Source: Thermoleophilia bacterium (GTDB lineage Bacteria > Actinomycetota > Thermoleophilia > Gaiellales > Gaiellaceae). Taken from it: DNA of 16,080 nt. The stretch spans positions 1 to 16,080 of the forward strand of contig JAICZB010000024.1 of NCBI GenBank assembly GCA_025933895.1, written 5' to 3'. The translations under genes and the position numbers were made by a program. The notes beneath the pieces were generated by a model, which saw nothing but the letters and a program-made list of their open reading frames with translations, searched no databases and was not told where the DNA came from. The first letter of the stretch is position 1. Each line of letters starts with the position of its first letter. Positions 1 through 6,807 of the stretch are shown one piece after another.

Positions 1-607
1 GCCGCGTCGTCGCCGTCGCCGCGAGTCGCACATGCTTGTCCAGGTACAGCCGGCCGACGTGGCGTGCGCCGACTGCGAGATCGTGCGCCGACTCGTCCGG
101 CGCGGCCTGCCGCAGCGAGCCGAGCTCGATCCAGGAGCGCCGGCTCCCGAGCACACGGCCGATCGCGGCCGCGACCTCGCGCAGCCGCTCCTGCACCCGG
201 TCGCCCTCCAGGAGCACCTCGCCGATCTCCGCCAGCAGAGCGGCCTCCCGCTCCCGCTGCTCCGCCTCCGCCGCCCGCCGCCGCATCCGCGCCGCCAGCC
301 CGCTCACCACCACCGCCGTCACCGCATAGACCGTGATCGCGATCCAGTTCTCCGAGTCCCGCAAGCGCAACGTATGCAACGGCGGCAAGAACAAGAAGTT
401 GAAAACCAGCCCGCTTGCGACCGCCACCGGCAGCGCGTAGACAAGCCCGCCAAAGACAGCGATCGGCAACACCGCGAACACATACAAGGAGCCCAGGCTC
501 ACGACTGGCGCATACGGACGAAGCGCGAACACGACCCCAGTTACGGCAGCCAGCGCGGCCGCACTCACCGCAAACAGAACGCCCTCCCGAACCAGACGCC
601 TCGACAC
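1..607 (-). CDS. DUF4118 membrane sensor protein (KdpD-like), C-terminus beyond window
   Basis: Translating the minus strand from GTG 605-607 gives about 202 residues without a stop to the window edge. The N-terminus is a compact multi-span membrane region with segments such as LYVFAVLPIAVFGGL, then the FNFLFLPPLHT stretch typical of DUF4118, the membrane domain of KdpD-type histidine kinases. It is followed by a charged helix rich in Arg, Glu and Ala (RMRRRAAEAEQRERE) and the start of what looks like a GAF-type sensory domain. The histidine-kinase core would lie outside the window. It lacks the N-terminal KdpD/USP cytoplasmic domains, so it is a short-form relative rather than full KdpD. An in-frame TGA at 634-636 limits the start. 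GTG 607 is the first good start but has no clear ribosome binding site. A well-placed AGGAG precedes ATG 642-644, but that ATG is in another frame. The role as a sensor kinase is inferred from the family. Confidence 0.75.
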   Translation of the reverse strand, partial: MSRRLVREGVLFAVSAAALAAVTGVVFALRPYAPVVSLGSLYVFAVLPIAVFGGLVYALPVAVASGLVFNFLFLPPLHTLRLRDSENWIAITVYAVTAVVVSGLAARMRRRAAEAEQREREAALLAEIGEVLLEGDRVQERLREVAAAIGRVLGSRRSWIELGSLRQAAPDESAHDLAVGARHVGRLYLDKHVRLAATATTR

Positions 608-689
608 ACACAAAGGATAGGACGGCGGTCAGCTCAGACAACATCCGCCTCTCCTGCCGGTTCCCCGTCCTGGTGGACCGTGGGATCCT

Positions 690-1828
690 GCTGCCGTTGT
701 GCACCTCGGCGATGCGACTGCCGAGCGTCGTCTCGTCCTTCATCTTCGAGACGAGGTTTGCCAAGAAGAGCATCTGGCCGTCGCTCGAACGCGTCACGAG
801 CGAGAACTCCGGATCGCCGTCGTGTTCGACCATGAAGCGCGGGTCCTTCATCCCGCCCTTTCCGCCCATGCGCTCGAGGTCGCTCTTCCAGCTCTTGCCG
901 TACGGCGGGTTCGAGAGCATGAAATCGAACTCGCGAGACGGGAATGCGTCGTTCGACAGCGTCGAGTGCTCAGGCCCGCCGACGATGTTGTCCGCCGCTT
1001 CGCCCTCGCCCTTCAAGAGCAGATCGGCCTTCGCGATGGCGTAGGTCTCGCTGTTGATCTCCTGGCCGTAGAGGTGAATCGACACGTGCTTGCCATGCGT
1101 GGCGGCCAGGTCGAGCAGCGTCTCCTCGGCGACGGTCAGCATCCCGCCCGTTCCGCAGGCGCCGTCGTAGATCAGGTAGGTGCCTGACTCGATCTCGTCC
1201 GCGATCGGCTCGAAGATCAGGCGCGCCATCAGCTTCACGGCGTCGCGCGGCGTCCAGTGCTCGCCGGCTTCCTCGTTGTTCTCCTCGTTGAAGCGGCGCA
1301 CGAGCTCCTCGAAGACCGTGCCCATCGCGTGGTTGTCGAGTCCGGTCGGGGTGAGGTCGATCGACGGATCGAGGAACTTCTCGATCAGCGTTCCGATCGC
1401 ATCGGCTCTCGACAGGCGCGGGATCTGGTTGCGGAACTCGTACGCGTCGAGGATCTCCTGCACGTTGGGCGAGACCCCGTCGAGATAAGCCTCGAAGTCG
1501 AGCCGCAGCTGCTGCTGGCTCGTCCGGGAGCGGAGGCCGCGCAGCGTGAACTCGACGTGTTGTAGACGGCCTGGCCCGCCGCGTCGCGCAGTGGGCCGTC
1601 CTGGTCGACGATCTTCTTCTCGTCGAGGAATGCCTTCATCTCGAGCACGGCTTGCTTGGTGGGCTCGAGCACAGCGTCGAACCGGCGGAGCACGGTCATC
1701 GGCAGGATCACGTCGCGGTACTTGCCGCGCACGTAGAGGTCGCGGAATACATCGTCCGCGATCCCCAGATGAAGCCCGCGACGCGTGCAAGCTGCTGCGG
1801 ACGGGATGGACGTGTTGCCGGTAGACAT
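690..1828 (-). pseudogene. hsdM: Type I restriction-modification N6-adenine methylase (HsdM), frameshifted and 3'-truncated
   Basis: The minus strand encodes a recognisable HsdM in pieces. ATG 1828 opens MSTGNTSIPS; then IADDVFRDLYVRGKYRDVILPMTVLRRFDAVLEPTK is clear (N-terminal helical domain). At about 1551 the frame breaks after VYNTS and continues one frame over with FTLRGL, which fits loss of one base (AAG to AG). The second part carries the SAM-binding motif DGACGTGG (1143-1166) and the catalytic NPPY (900-911), and runs to IAEVHNGS. There, at 690, similarity stops, where family members normally continue with a FTGDAG-type sequence and a further C-terminal region. A second local disruption lies near 1763-1800: the other frame reads QQLARVAGFIWG, the expected family sequence, just before a run of four C. 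No hsdS or hsdR is present. The frameshifts could be assembly indels, but the missing 3' third is real in this sequence. The gene is probably non-functional. Confidence 0.85.
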
Positions 1829-1837
1829 GCCCTGACC

Positions 1838-1981
1838 TTATGTGCTGCTCTTCGGGCTTTCCAGCGCGACGCGTCGACCTTCTAGGGGCGGCCGCTGCGC
1901 GAGCAAGGCAATCGCCAAGTTGCCTTCACAGACGACGAATCTGGCCTCTCGCGTGCGCGAAAGCTCCATAAACGGCTCCAT
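1838..1981 (-). CDS. Small unrecognised ORF just upstream of hsdM, possibly a gene fragment
   Basis: ATG 1979-1981 opens 47 codons ending at TAA 1838-1840, ten bases upstream of the hsdM ATG. The frame stays open further upstream (reading RRFVVRIDLRQVERAVG before the ATG) towards the end of the tRNA-Thr gene, so it may be the remaining C-terminal end of a longer gene. The composition looks protein-like, with alternating hydrophobic and charged residues (RFVVCEGNLAIALLAQRPP). I do not recognise a family; a loose resemblance to the end of an anti-sigma-antagonist or similar small domain is not enough to name it. The remainder of the 1829-2051 interval holds nothing else I can identify. Confidence 0.3.
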   Translation of the reverse strand: MEPFMELSRTREARFVVCEGNLAIALLAQRPPLEGRRVALESPKSST

Positions 1982-2051
1982 ACCCACCGCACGTTCAACT
2001 TGGCGCAAGTCGATCCGAACGACAAAGCGCCGATTTCCGGCGTCTTTGCAG

Positions 2052-2124
2052 AGCCCTCTGACGGACTCGAACCGTCGACCCCCTCCTTACCATGGAGGTG
2101 CTCTACCAGCTGAGCTAAGAGGGC
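2052..2124 (-). tRNA. tRNA-Thr (anticodon GGU)
   Basis: The minus strand folds as a 73-nt class I tRNA. The acceptor GCCCTCT pairs with AGAGGGC. The D arm is GCTC-AGCTGGTA-GAGC. The anticodon stem CCTCC/GGAGG carries the loop ATGGTAA, giving anticodon GGT. The T arm is GACGG-TTCGAGT-CCGTC. CCA is not encoded. A TACAAT hexamer lies 11 bases upstream of the 5' end. The 3' end faces the hsdM remnant, an arrangement often seen where elements integrate into tRNA genes, but I found no second copy of the tRNA 3' end in the window. Confidence 0.96.
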
Positions 2125-2135
2125 TGGGACGACGG

Positions 2136-2141
2136 ATTGTA
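2136..2141 (-). promoter_or_regulatory. Putative -10 of the tRNA-Thr promoter
   Basis: Minus-strand TACAAT, preceded by GC, sits 11 bases upstream of the tRNA-Thr 5' end. The same GCTACAAT string occurs 12 bases upstream of tRNA-Tyr, which supports both as housekeeping-sigma -10 elements. No convincing -35 is seen. Confidence 0.5.
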
Positions 2142-2189
2142 GCCCCGTCCCGCGCGGCCGCCCGCCGACGCTCCCCGTAGCCTCACGGC

Positions 2190-2867
2190 GTGGACGTGCG
2201 CCGCGCGATTCCGCCTGCCGAGGAGCTCGGCGAGTCCCCGCTCTGGCCGGCCGCCGCCATCGTCGCCGCTGCCGTCCTGTACGCCGACCTCCCGTCCCGC
2301 TTCATCGCCGGCGCTCACGCCGGCGCCTTCGGCGTCGTCCGCTGGGTCGTCCCGGCGCTGACGCTCCTCGTGCTCGCGTCCCTCGCTGCGATCCGACCGC
2401 GTGGCAGGATCACGCGGCGCCACCTCGCCATCGGGACGATCGGGATCGTCAGCCTCGCCAACTCCGTCTCGATCGGGCTGCTCATTCACCTTCTGATCAA
2501 CGGCGCGCACGCGCATGCCTCGCCGCTGCTGCGCGCGGCCGTCCACATGTGGGTCGTGAACGTGCTCCTCTTCGCGCTGTGGTTCTGGCAGCTCGACGGC
2601 GGCGGCCCGCTATCGCGGCCCAGCTGCAGCCCGGCCCAGCGCGACTTCCTCTTCCCGCAGCAAACCGAGGCGGCCCTCGCGGAGTCGGGCTGGCGGCCCC
2701 TCTTCCTCGACTACCTCTACGTCTCCTTCACCAATGCGACCGCGTTCAGCCCGACCGACGCGATGCCGCTGAGCCGCTGGGCGAAGATGCTGATGCTCGT
2801 CCAGTCGGCGATCAGCCTCGCCCTCGCGGTGATGGTCGTGGCGCGGGCGGTGAACATCCTGAGCTGA
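2190..2867 (+). CDS. Multi-pass membrane protein with channel-like C-terminal hairpin, unknown function
   Basis: The start is GTG 2190, followed by MDVRRAIPPAEELG; 225 residues. Hydrophobic segments at about 18-35, 47-68, 79-105 and 113-135 are followed by a soluble loop (136-168) and a last helix at 200-224. Between loop and last helix is a conserved-looking stretch, YLYVSFTNATAFSPTDAMP (residues 175-193), leading into SRWAKMLMLVQS. Its order (re-entrant Ser/Thr-rich segment, acidic-Pro turn, amphipathic helix, last membrane helix) resembles the pore-helix layout of two-TM potassium channels and DUF1345-type membrane proteins. The TVGYGD selectivity filter is absent, so ion transport is only a suggestion. 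It stands alone on the plus strand between two minus-strand tRNA genes. I do not recognise a named family with certainty. Confidence 0.75.
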   Translation: MDVRRAIPPAEELGESPLWPAAAIVAAAVLYADLPSRFIAGAHAGAFGVVRWVVPALTLLVLASLAAIRPRGRITRRHLAIGTIGIVSLANSVSIGLLIHLLINGAHAHASPLLRAAVHMWVVNVLLFALWFWQLDGGGPLSRPSCSPAQRDFLFPQQTEAALAESGWRPLFLDYLYVSFTNATAFSPTDAMPLSRWAKMLMLVQSAISLALAVMVVARAVNILS

Positions 2868-2937
2868 ACGCCTCGTGCTGAGGATCACGATGGCGTAGGG
2901 TCGCGCGGTCGGCCGGACAGGGAGTGGTTCGGGGAGG

Positions 2938-3160
2938 GTGAGAAGTTCCGCGGCCGGCATCACGTGCGGCGCGACCTCTTCGCACGCCTATCCGAACGGG
3001 ACGATCGTCACCTTGACAGCAGCTCCGCCCGCGGGCTCCGCTCTCGTCGGCTGGTCGGGCGGCCGCTGCACCGGTACCGCGCCGGAAGCCGAAGCCGCAG
3101 CAGCGGCTGAAGCACGGCGCCAAGGTCAAACTCGTCGTCAGCCGCGGCCAGAAAGGCTGA
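2938..3160 (+). pseudogene. Remnant of an InlB-repeat/PASTA surface protein
   Basis: One frame from 2938 reads GITCGATSSHAYPNGTIVTL then TAAPPAGSALVGWSGGRCTGT, a single divergent InlB B-repeat unit, of the kind found in secreted or wall-associated actinobacterial proteins. After CTGT the frame degenerates into Ala/Glu repeats. In another frame, from about 3074, the sequence reads PKPQQRLKHGAKVKLVVSRG and ends at TGA 3158-3160, which is the typical last strand of a PASTA domain. In intact relatives a PASTA domain follows the InlB repeat. This looks like such a gene after loss of its N-terminal part and an internal deletion that fused repeat and PASTA tail out of frame. No signal peptide or upstream coding sequence is visible between 2868 and 2938. 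A standard ORF reading of 2938-3204 would hide this. Confidence 0.65.
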
Positions 3161-3170
3161 CGATGAGTGA

Positions 3171-3252
3171 TGGGGGCGGGAGGATTCGAACCTCCGTAGG
3201 CTGAGCCGACGGGTTTACAGCCCGTTCCCTTTGGCCGCTCGGGCACACCCCC
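3171..3252 (-). tRNA. tRNA-Tyr (anticodon GUA)
   Basis: The minus strand folds as an 82-nt class II tRNA. The acceptor GGGGGTG pairs with CGCCCCC, including one G-T pair. The anticodon loop CTGTAAA gives GTA. There is a long variable arm, the T arm GGAGG-TTCGAAT-CCTCC, and discriminator A. The long variable arm is expected for bacterial tRNA-Tyr. CCA is not encoded. A TACAAT hexamer is 12 bases upstream. Confidence 0.96.
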
Positions 3253-3264
3253 TGAGGGAGCGCC

Positions 3265-3270
3265 ATTGTA
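3265..3270 (-). promoter_or_regulatory. Putative -10 of the tRNA-Tyr promoter
   Basis: Minus-strand GCTACAAT ends 12 bases before the tRNA-Tyr 5' end, the same arrangement as at tRNA-Thr. The rest of this promoter would lie inside the first codons of the divergent flavoprotein gene that begins at 3281. Confidence 0.5.
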
Positions 3271-3280
3271 GCTTTGGGGC

Positions 3281-4411
3281 GTGGCCGGCTATGACGTCGC
3301 AATCGTGGGTGCAGGACCGGCGGGTTCGACCGCCGCTTACCGCCTCGCAAAGGGGGGCGCAAGTGTCCTCCTCCTCGACAAGGCCAGCTTCCCACGCGAC
3401 AAGCCGTGCGGCGGCGGCGTCACCGGGCGCGCCGCTCGCATGCTGCCGTTCTCGATCGAGCCGGTCGTGGAGGACGTTGCCGACCGGCTGGCGTGCGGCC
3501 TCCGTTACGGACGCCACGTCACTCGTCGCTCCCGCGCGCCTCTCGCGTACATGACCCAGCGCCGGCGGCTCGACCACTTCCTCCTGCAGAAGGCCGCCGA
3601 GGCAGGCGCCGAGGTGCGGGAGGGGGAGACGGCCGACGCGCGAGAGCTAGACGCGCGGATCGTGATCGGCGCCGACGGTTGCAACGGCTCTTCGGCGAAG
3701 CAGCTCGGTCTCGCCGAGGAGGTCGTGCACGGCGTCGCGCTCGAGGCGAACTATCCGTACGAGGCGCGCTTCGCGGGCGCGATGGTGCTCGAGATCGCGG
3801 TCATCCGCGGCGGCTACGGCTGGATCTTCCCGAAAGGCGACCACGTCAACGTCGGCGTCGGCGGGAACGCGGAGGAGGGCCCGCGGCTGCGCGCGGAGCT
3901 CCGGCGGATGTGCGAGGCGTACGGGGTCGACCCGGACGCGGCGCGCGATACCCGCGGCTACCGCTTGCCCATGCGCCGTGCCCGGACGCTGCTCGCACGC
4001 GGGCGGACTGCGGTCATCGGCGACGCCGCAGGACTCGTCGATCCGTTTTCGGGCGACGGGATGTACGAGGCCTTCCTATCCGCCCAGCTCGTTGTGGACG
4101 CGGCGCTGGACGTCCTCGCCGGCCGGGCCGACAACCTCGACGCGTACCAGGCCGGCGTCGAGCGGCGGATCGCGCCGCTCACGCGTGCGGGCTGGGGGGC
4201 GAAGAGCGCCTTCGAGCGGTTCCCGCGTGCGACGTACGCGCTCGCCCGGCTGCCGGTCACGTTCCGCGCGCTGGAGAAGCTCCTCCAGGGCGACCTGCCG
4301 GAGCCGGCCGCGGCGCACGGGATCGAGCGCGCCGCGATCCGTGCGATCTATGCCGTGTCGAGAGCCGCAGCCGCCGGGACTACTGGTTCCCGATCAGCTG
4401 CATCATCCTGA
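3281..4411 (+). CDS. Geranylgeranyl-reductase-family FAD-dependent oxidoreductase
   Basis: 376 residues from GTG 3281. The N-terminal Rossmann signature is VAIVGAGPAGSTAAYRLA (GAGPAG at 10-15), with the acidic end of strand two at D33. Next come the family motif KPCGGGV (41-47), YGWIFPK (179-185), and the second FAD-binding motif GDAAGLVDPFSGDGM (247-261). This order is typical of the geranylgeranyl reductase/digeranylgeranylglycerophospholipid reductase group, which uses FAD to reduce prenyl double bonds, for example in menaquinone side chains or carotenoid/lipid tails. The exact substrate cannot be told from sequence. The last ten codons overlap the 3' end of pilC on the opposite strand by 32 bases, so the C-terminal AAAGTTGSRSAASS may be a late extension. 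It is not obviously part of the pilus system. Confidence 0.88.
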   Translation: MAGYDVAIVGAGPAGSTAAYRLAKGGASVLLLDKASFPRDKPCGGGVTGRAARMLPFSIEPVVEDVADRLACGLRYGRHVTRRSRAPLAYMTQRRRLDHFLLQKAAEAGAEVREGETADARELDARIVIGADGCNGSSAKQLGLAEEVVHGVALEANYPYEARFAGAMVLEIAVIRGGYGWIFPKGDHVNVGVGGNAEEGPRLRAELRRMCEAYGVDPDAARDTRGYRLPMRRARTLLARGRTAVIGDAAGLVDPFSGDGMYEAFLSAQLVVDAALDVLAGRADNLDAYQAGVERRIAPLTRAGWGAKSAFERFPRATYALARLPVTFRALEKLLQGDLPEPAAAHGIERAAIRAIYAVSRAAAAGTTGSRSAASS

Positions 4412-5597
4412 ACATCGGCAGGTACATCGCGATGATGATGATGCCGACCATGAACCCGACGCCGATCATCATGATGGGCTCGATGATCGAGGTCAGGGAC
4501 TGGATCGTGGCATCGACCTCGTCCTCGTAGAAGTCGGCGATCTTGCTCAACATCTGCTCGAGCTCGCCCGTCTCCTCGCCGATCCTCACCATCTGACTGA
4601 CCATGGGCGGGAAGATCGGATCGTCGGTCAGTGGCTGGGCGATCGGGATTCCCTCCTGCACCTTCGTGCGAACCTCGACCAGAGATTCCTCGACGACCCA
4701 GTTGCCGGCCGTCGAGCCTGCGATCTCGAGCGCTTTGATGATGTCGACGCCGGCAGCGACGAGCGTTGCGAGGGTGCGCAGCAGCCGCGCCATCGTCACC
4801 TTGAGCACGGTGTCGCCGATGCGCAACGGGACACGGAGTCTAAAACGGTCCCACGCCTGGCGGCCCGGCTCCGTCTTCTTGTAGCGAAGGCCGCCCCAGA
4901 CGAGGGCGATCACCAGCGGGAAGACGATGTACCACTGGTTGCGGAGCAGGTTGGAGGCGTGAACGACGAGTCGCGTCAGCATCGGCAGCTGGCCGCCGAG
5001 ATCGGTGAAGATCTTCGCGAAGATCGGGACGATGAACATCAGCATCGCGACGAGCACGAGCGTTGCGAAAGTGAAGACCACGGTCGGGTAGACCAGCGCG
5101 CCCTTGACCCGACGCTTGATCTTCGTCTCCTTCTCGATCTGCTCGGCGACCCGGTCGAGGACGTGGTCGAGCATGCCGGACGCCTCACCCGCCTGCACCA
5201 TCGAGACGTAGAGATCGTTGAACACCTTCGGGTGGCGCGCCATCGCCTGCGAGAGGAGAAGCCCTCCCTCTACGTCTGCCCGGAGCTCGGAGATGACCTC
5301 GGCCAGGTAGACGTCGTCGGTCTGGTCCTCGAGGATCACCAGTGCGGCGACGATGTTGAGGCCCGCCTCGATCATCGTCGCGAACTGGCGCGAGAAGACC
5401 TGCATCGAGCGAGGCTTGATCTTCTTGAACGCCGTCCGCAGGTTGTCCTCGCCGCTCGCCGGCAGCTCGCGGAGCGAGTGCGCCAGCAGGCCACGGATGC
5501 GCAGCTGCTCGCGCGCCGACTCGAGGTCGGGGGCGTGGATCTCGCCGACGGTCTCGAGACCGTCGATGCTGATTGCGCTGTAAGCGAATCCGGCCAT
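4380..5597 (-). CDS. pilC: Type IV pilus inner-membrane platform protein PilC
   Basis: 405 residues from ATG 5597, giving MAGFAYSAISIDG. An upstream in-frame start (5636) would add 13 residues inside the preceding gene and is less likely. Two T2SSF-type domains are visible: FSRQFATMIEAGLNIVAAL in the first half and RLLRTLATLVAAGVDIIKAL in the second. Each is followed by the characteristic GEASG/GEETG-type motif (VQAGEASGMLDHVL and VRIGEETGELEQML). Hydrophobic segments near VVFTFATLVLVAMLMFIVP and WYIVFPLVIALVWGG, and the C-terminal IIEPIMMIGVGFMVGIII, match PilC/GspF. It is the membrane platform on which the ATPases act to add or remove pilins. The ATG overlaps the previous stop as TAATG, so translation is probably coupled. 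It is last in the operon, and its end overlaps the convergent flavoprotein gene. Confidence 0.96.
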   Translation of the reverse strand: MAGFAYSAISIDGLETVGEIHAPDLESAREQLRIRGLLAHSLRELPASGEDNLRTAFKKIKPRSMQVFSRQFATMIEAGLNIVAALVILEDQTDDVYLAEVISELRADVEGGLLLSQAMARHPKVFNDLYVSMVQAGEASGMLDHVLDRVAEQIEKETKIKRRVKGALVYPTVVFTFATLVLVAMLMFIVPIFAKIFTDLGGQLPMLTRLVVHASNLLRNQWYIVFPLVIALVWGGLRYKKTEPGRQAWDRFRLRVPLRIGDTVLKVTMARLLRTLATLVAAGVDIIKALEIAGSTAGNWVVEESLVEVRTKVQEGIPIAQPLTDDPIFPPMVSQMVRIGEETGELEQMLSKIADFYEDEVDATIQSLTSIIEPIMMIGVGFMVGIIIIAMYLPMFRMMQLIGNQ

Positions 5598-6085
5598 TAC
5601 GTTGCGCAGGCGGTCGCGGTGAGGTCCTGGGCGCACTGCGAGAACGTGGTGCTCGCCGGGCCGTAGACCCTTCTGCCGGAGGAGGGGTCGGTGATGGTGA
5701 TCGTCACGACCTTGACCGCCGTGCTGCCGCTCGTGGCCTGAGCGGCGCCACCCGTGATGGCCGTCGTGACGCTGTAGGTCAGGCCGTCGGCGCCCGTCTG
5801 GTTGGCCGTCGTCGTCCCGACGGCGAAGCTCGAGCTCGAATACGACATGTCGCGGAACCCCTCGATCTCCTTGTCAGCGAGCGCGCTCGCGGTCGAGATG
5901 CGGCTCGAGTTGCGGATCGCGACCGCGCCCGAGGTGAAGGCGCCCATGGTCGCGAAGATCCCGATGTTCAGCACGAGCAGGGAGATGAGCAGCTCGACGA
6001 GGCCGAGGCCCGTTTCCTCATGGAGCTTCGCCGCGAACCTGCCCCACGCGTTGCCGCGAAGCTCGATGAAGGCGACTGCGCTCAC
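5597..6085 (-). CDS. Minor prepilin, PilV/PulJ-like
   Basis: 162 residues from GTG 6085, which overlaps the previous stop as GTGA. After a long 26-residue leader comes a prepilin-type site and hydrophobic helix: EETG followed by LGLVELLISLLVLNIGIF, with Gly26 before the cut and Glu at +5 (residue 31), as required for assembly. The +1 residue is Leu rather than Phe and the motif is LGLVE rather than FTLIE, which is usual for minor pilins of the PilV/GspI group. The rest is a Ser/Thr/Ala-rich beta domain containing VKVVTITITDPSSGRRV and a cysteine pair near the C-terminus. Minor pilins of this kind sit at the pilus tip and prime assembly. Placement between the PilP-like gene and pilC supports this role. 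Confidence 0.85.
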   Translation of the reverse strand: MSAVAFIELRGNAWGRFAAKLHEETGLGLVELLISLLVLNIGIFATMGAFTSGAVAIRNSSRISTASALADKEIEGFRDMSYSSSSFAVGTTTANQTGADGLTYSVTTAITGGAAQATSGSTAVKVVTITITDPSSGRRVYGPASTTFSQCAQDLTATACAT

Positions 6086-6807
6086 GACCCCAGCGCCAGT
6101 TGCAGCTTGTACCGGACGCCGTTCGTCGAGTCGACGAGCGTGACCGTGCGGTTGAGACGCAGCAAGACCGTCTGCGCGCCGCTCGAGTACGAGCCGTTGG
6201 CGATGCCGATCCTCGCTCCGGCCGCCGACAGAGAGACGAGCCTGAAGGTCGGATTGGAGCTGGGGAAGCTGGCGCCGACGCGGACCGATTCGCGCTTGCC
6301 GTTCACCACGATCGTCACGGCTCCGGTGCGTGCCAGCGTGCGCGAGGAGGTCACCACAGGGCCGCTGCTCGCCGGCGGCGCGCTCGACGCCGGTGGCGAT
6401 GCCGAACTAGTGCCCGTGCCCGACCCGGCAAGTCCGCTGTCGGCCGTGACCTGCTGGTCGAAGGGATCCTTGCTGGCGAACGTGGAGAAGCTGGACAGCT
6501 GCTCCTTCGACTGGGAAGGCGGCAGGTCGGAATTGGTCAGCTTCGTGGACGCCGTCGGCGTCGCCGCGACCGGAGTCGCGCCAGGCGTAGCGGTCGCAGT
6601 CGTCGTCGTTCCGGGCGTCGTGGAGCCGGTAGGAGCGACGGCGCTCGTGGTAGCGGGTGCCGGCGCCGCCGACTTCTTGCCGCTGAGGAAGTGCGGGACC
6701 TCCCAGGCGAGCAGGAGCACGAGCACGATGCCGCCGCCGATGGCGAGCCTCTTCGCGCGCCTGTCCTTGGCCTCCCGGATGCTCTGCATTGTCTTCTTGC
6801 GGCTCAT
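6082..6807 (-). CDS. PilP-like pilus alignment protein
   Basis: The start at ATG 6807 (MSRKKTMQSIREAK) is chosen because GAGGGA lies seven bases upstream and the ATG overlaps the pilO stop as ATGA. The open frame upstream reads as low-complexity His/Asp shadow. 241 residues: basic cytoplasmic N-terminus (1-21), one membrane helix (22-40), a Thr/Ala/Pro linker (45-105), a short conserved FASKDPFDQQV segment (110-120), a second Ser/Pro/Gly linker, and a C-terminal beta domain from 156 (TIVVNGKRESVRVG ... VRYKLQLALGS). The KDPF segment followed by a beta domain recalls PilP, which links PilN/PilO to the outer parts of the machine. PilP in Gram-negative bacteria is a lipoprotein; this one is a membrane-anchored analogue. 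Naming rests mainly on position after pilO. Confidence 0.65.
   Translation of the reverse strand: MSRKKTMQSIREAKDRRAKRLAIGGGIVLVLLLAWEVPHFLSGKKSAAPAPATTSAVAPTGSTTPGTTTTATATPGATPVAATPTASTKLTNSDLPPSQSKEQLSSFSTFASKDPFDQQVTADSGLAGSGTGTSSASPPASSAPPASSGPVVTSSRTLARTGAVTIVVNGKRESVRVGASFPSSNPTFRLVSLSAAGARIGIANGSYSSGAQTVLLRLNRTVTLVDSTNGVRYKLQLALGS

Noticed and set aside
2115..2546. Minus-strand ORF of 143 residues over the membrane-protein gene
   Set aside because: Arg/Asp/Gly-rich low-complexity shadow of the plus-strand gene and of the tRNA; no domain pattern.
3978..5666. Plus-strand ORF of 562 residues across the pilC region
   Set aside because: Its His/Asp/Arg/Leu composition is the antisense shadow of pilC, whose T2SSF motifs are unmistakable on the minus strand.
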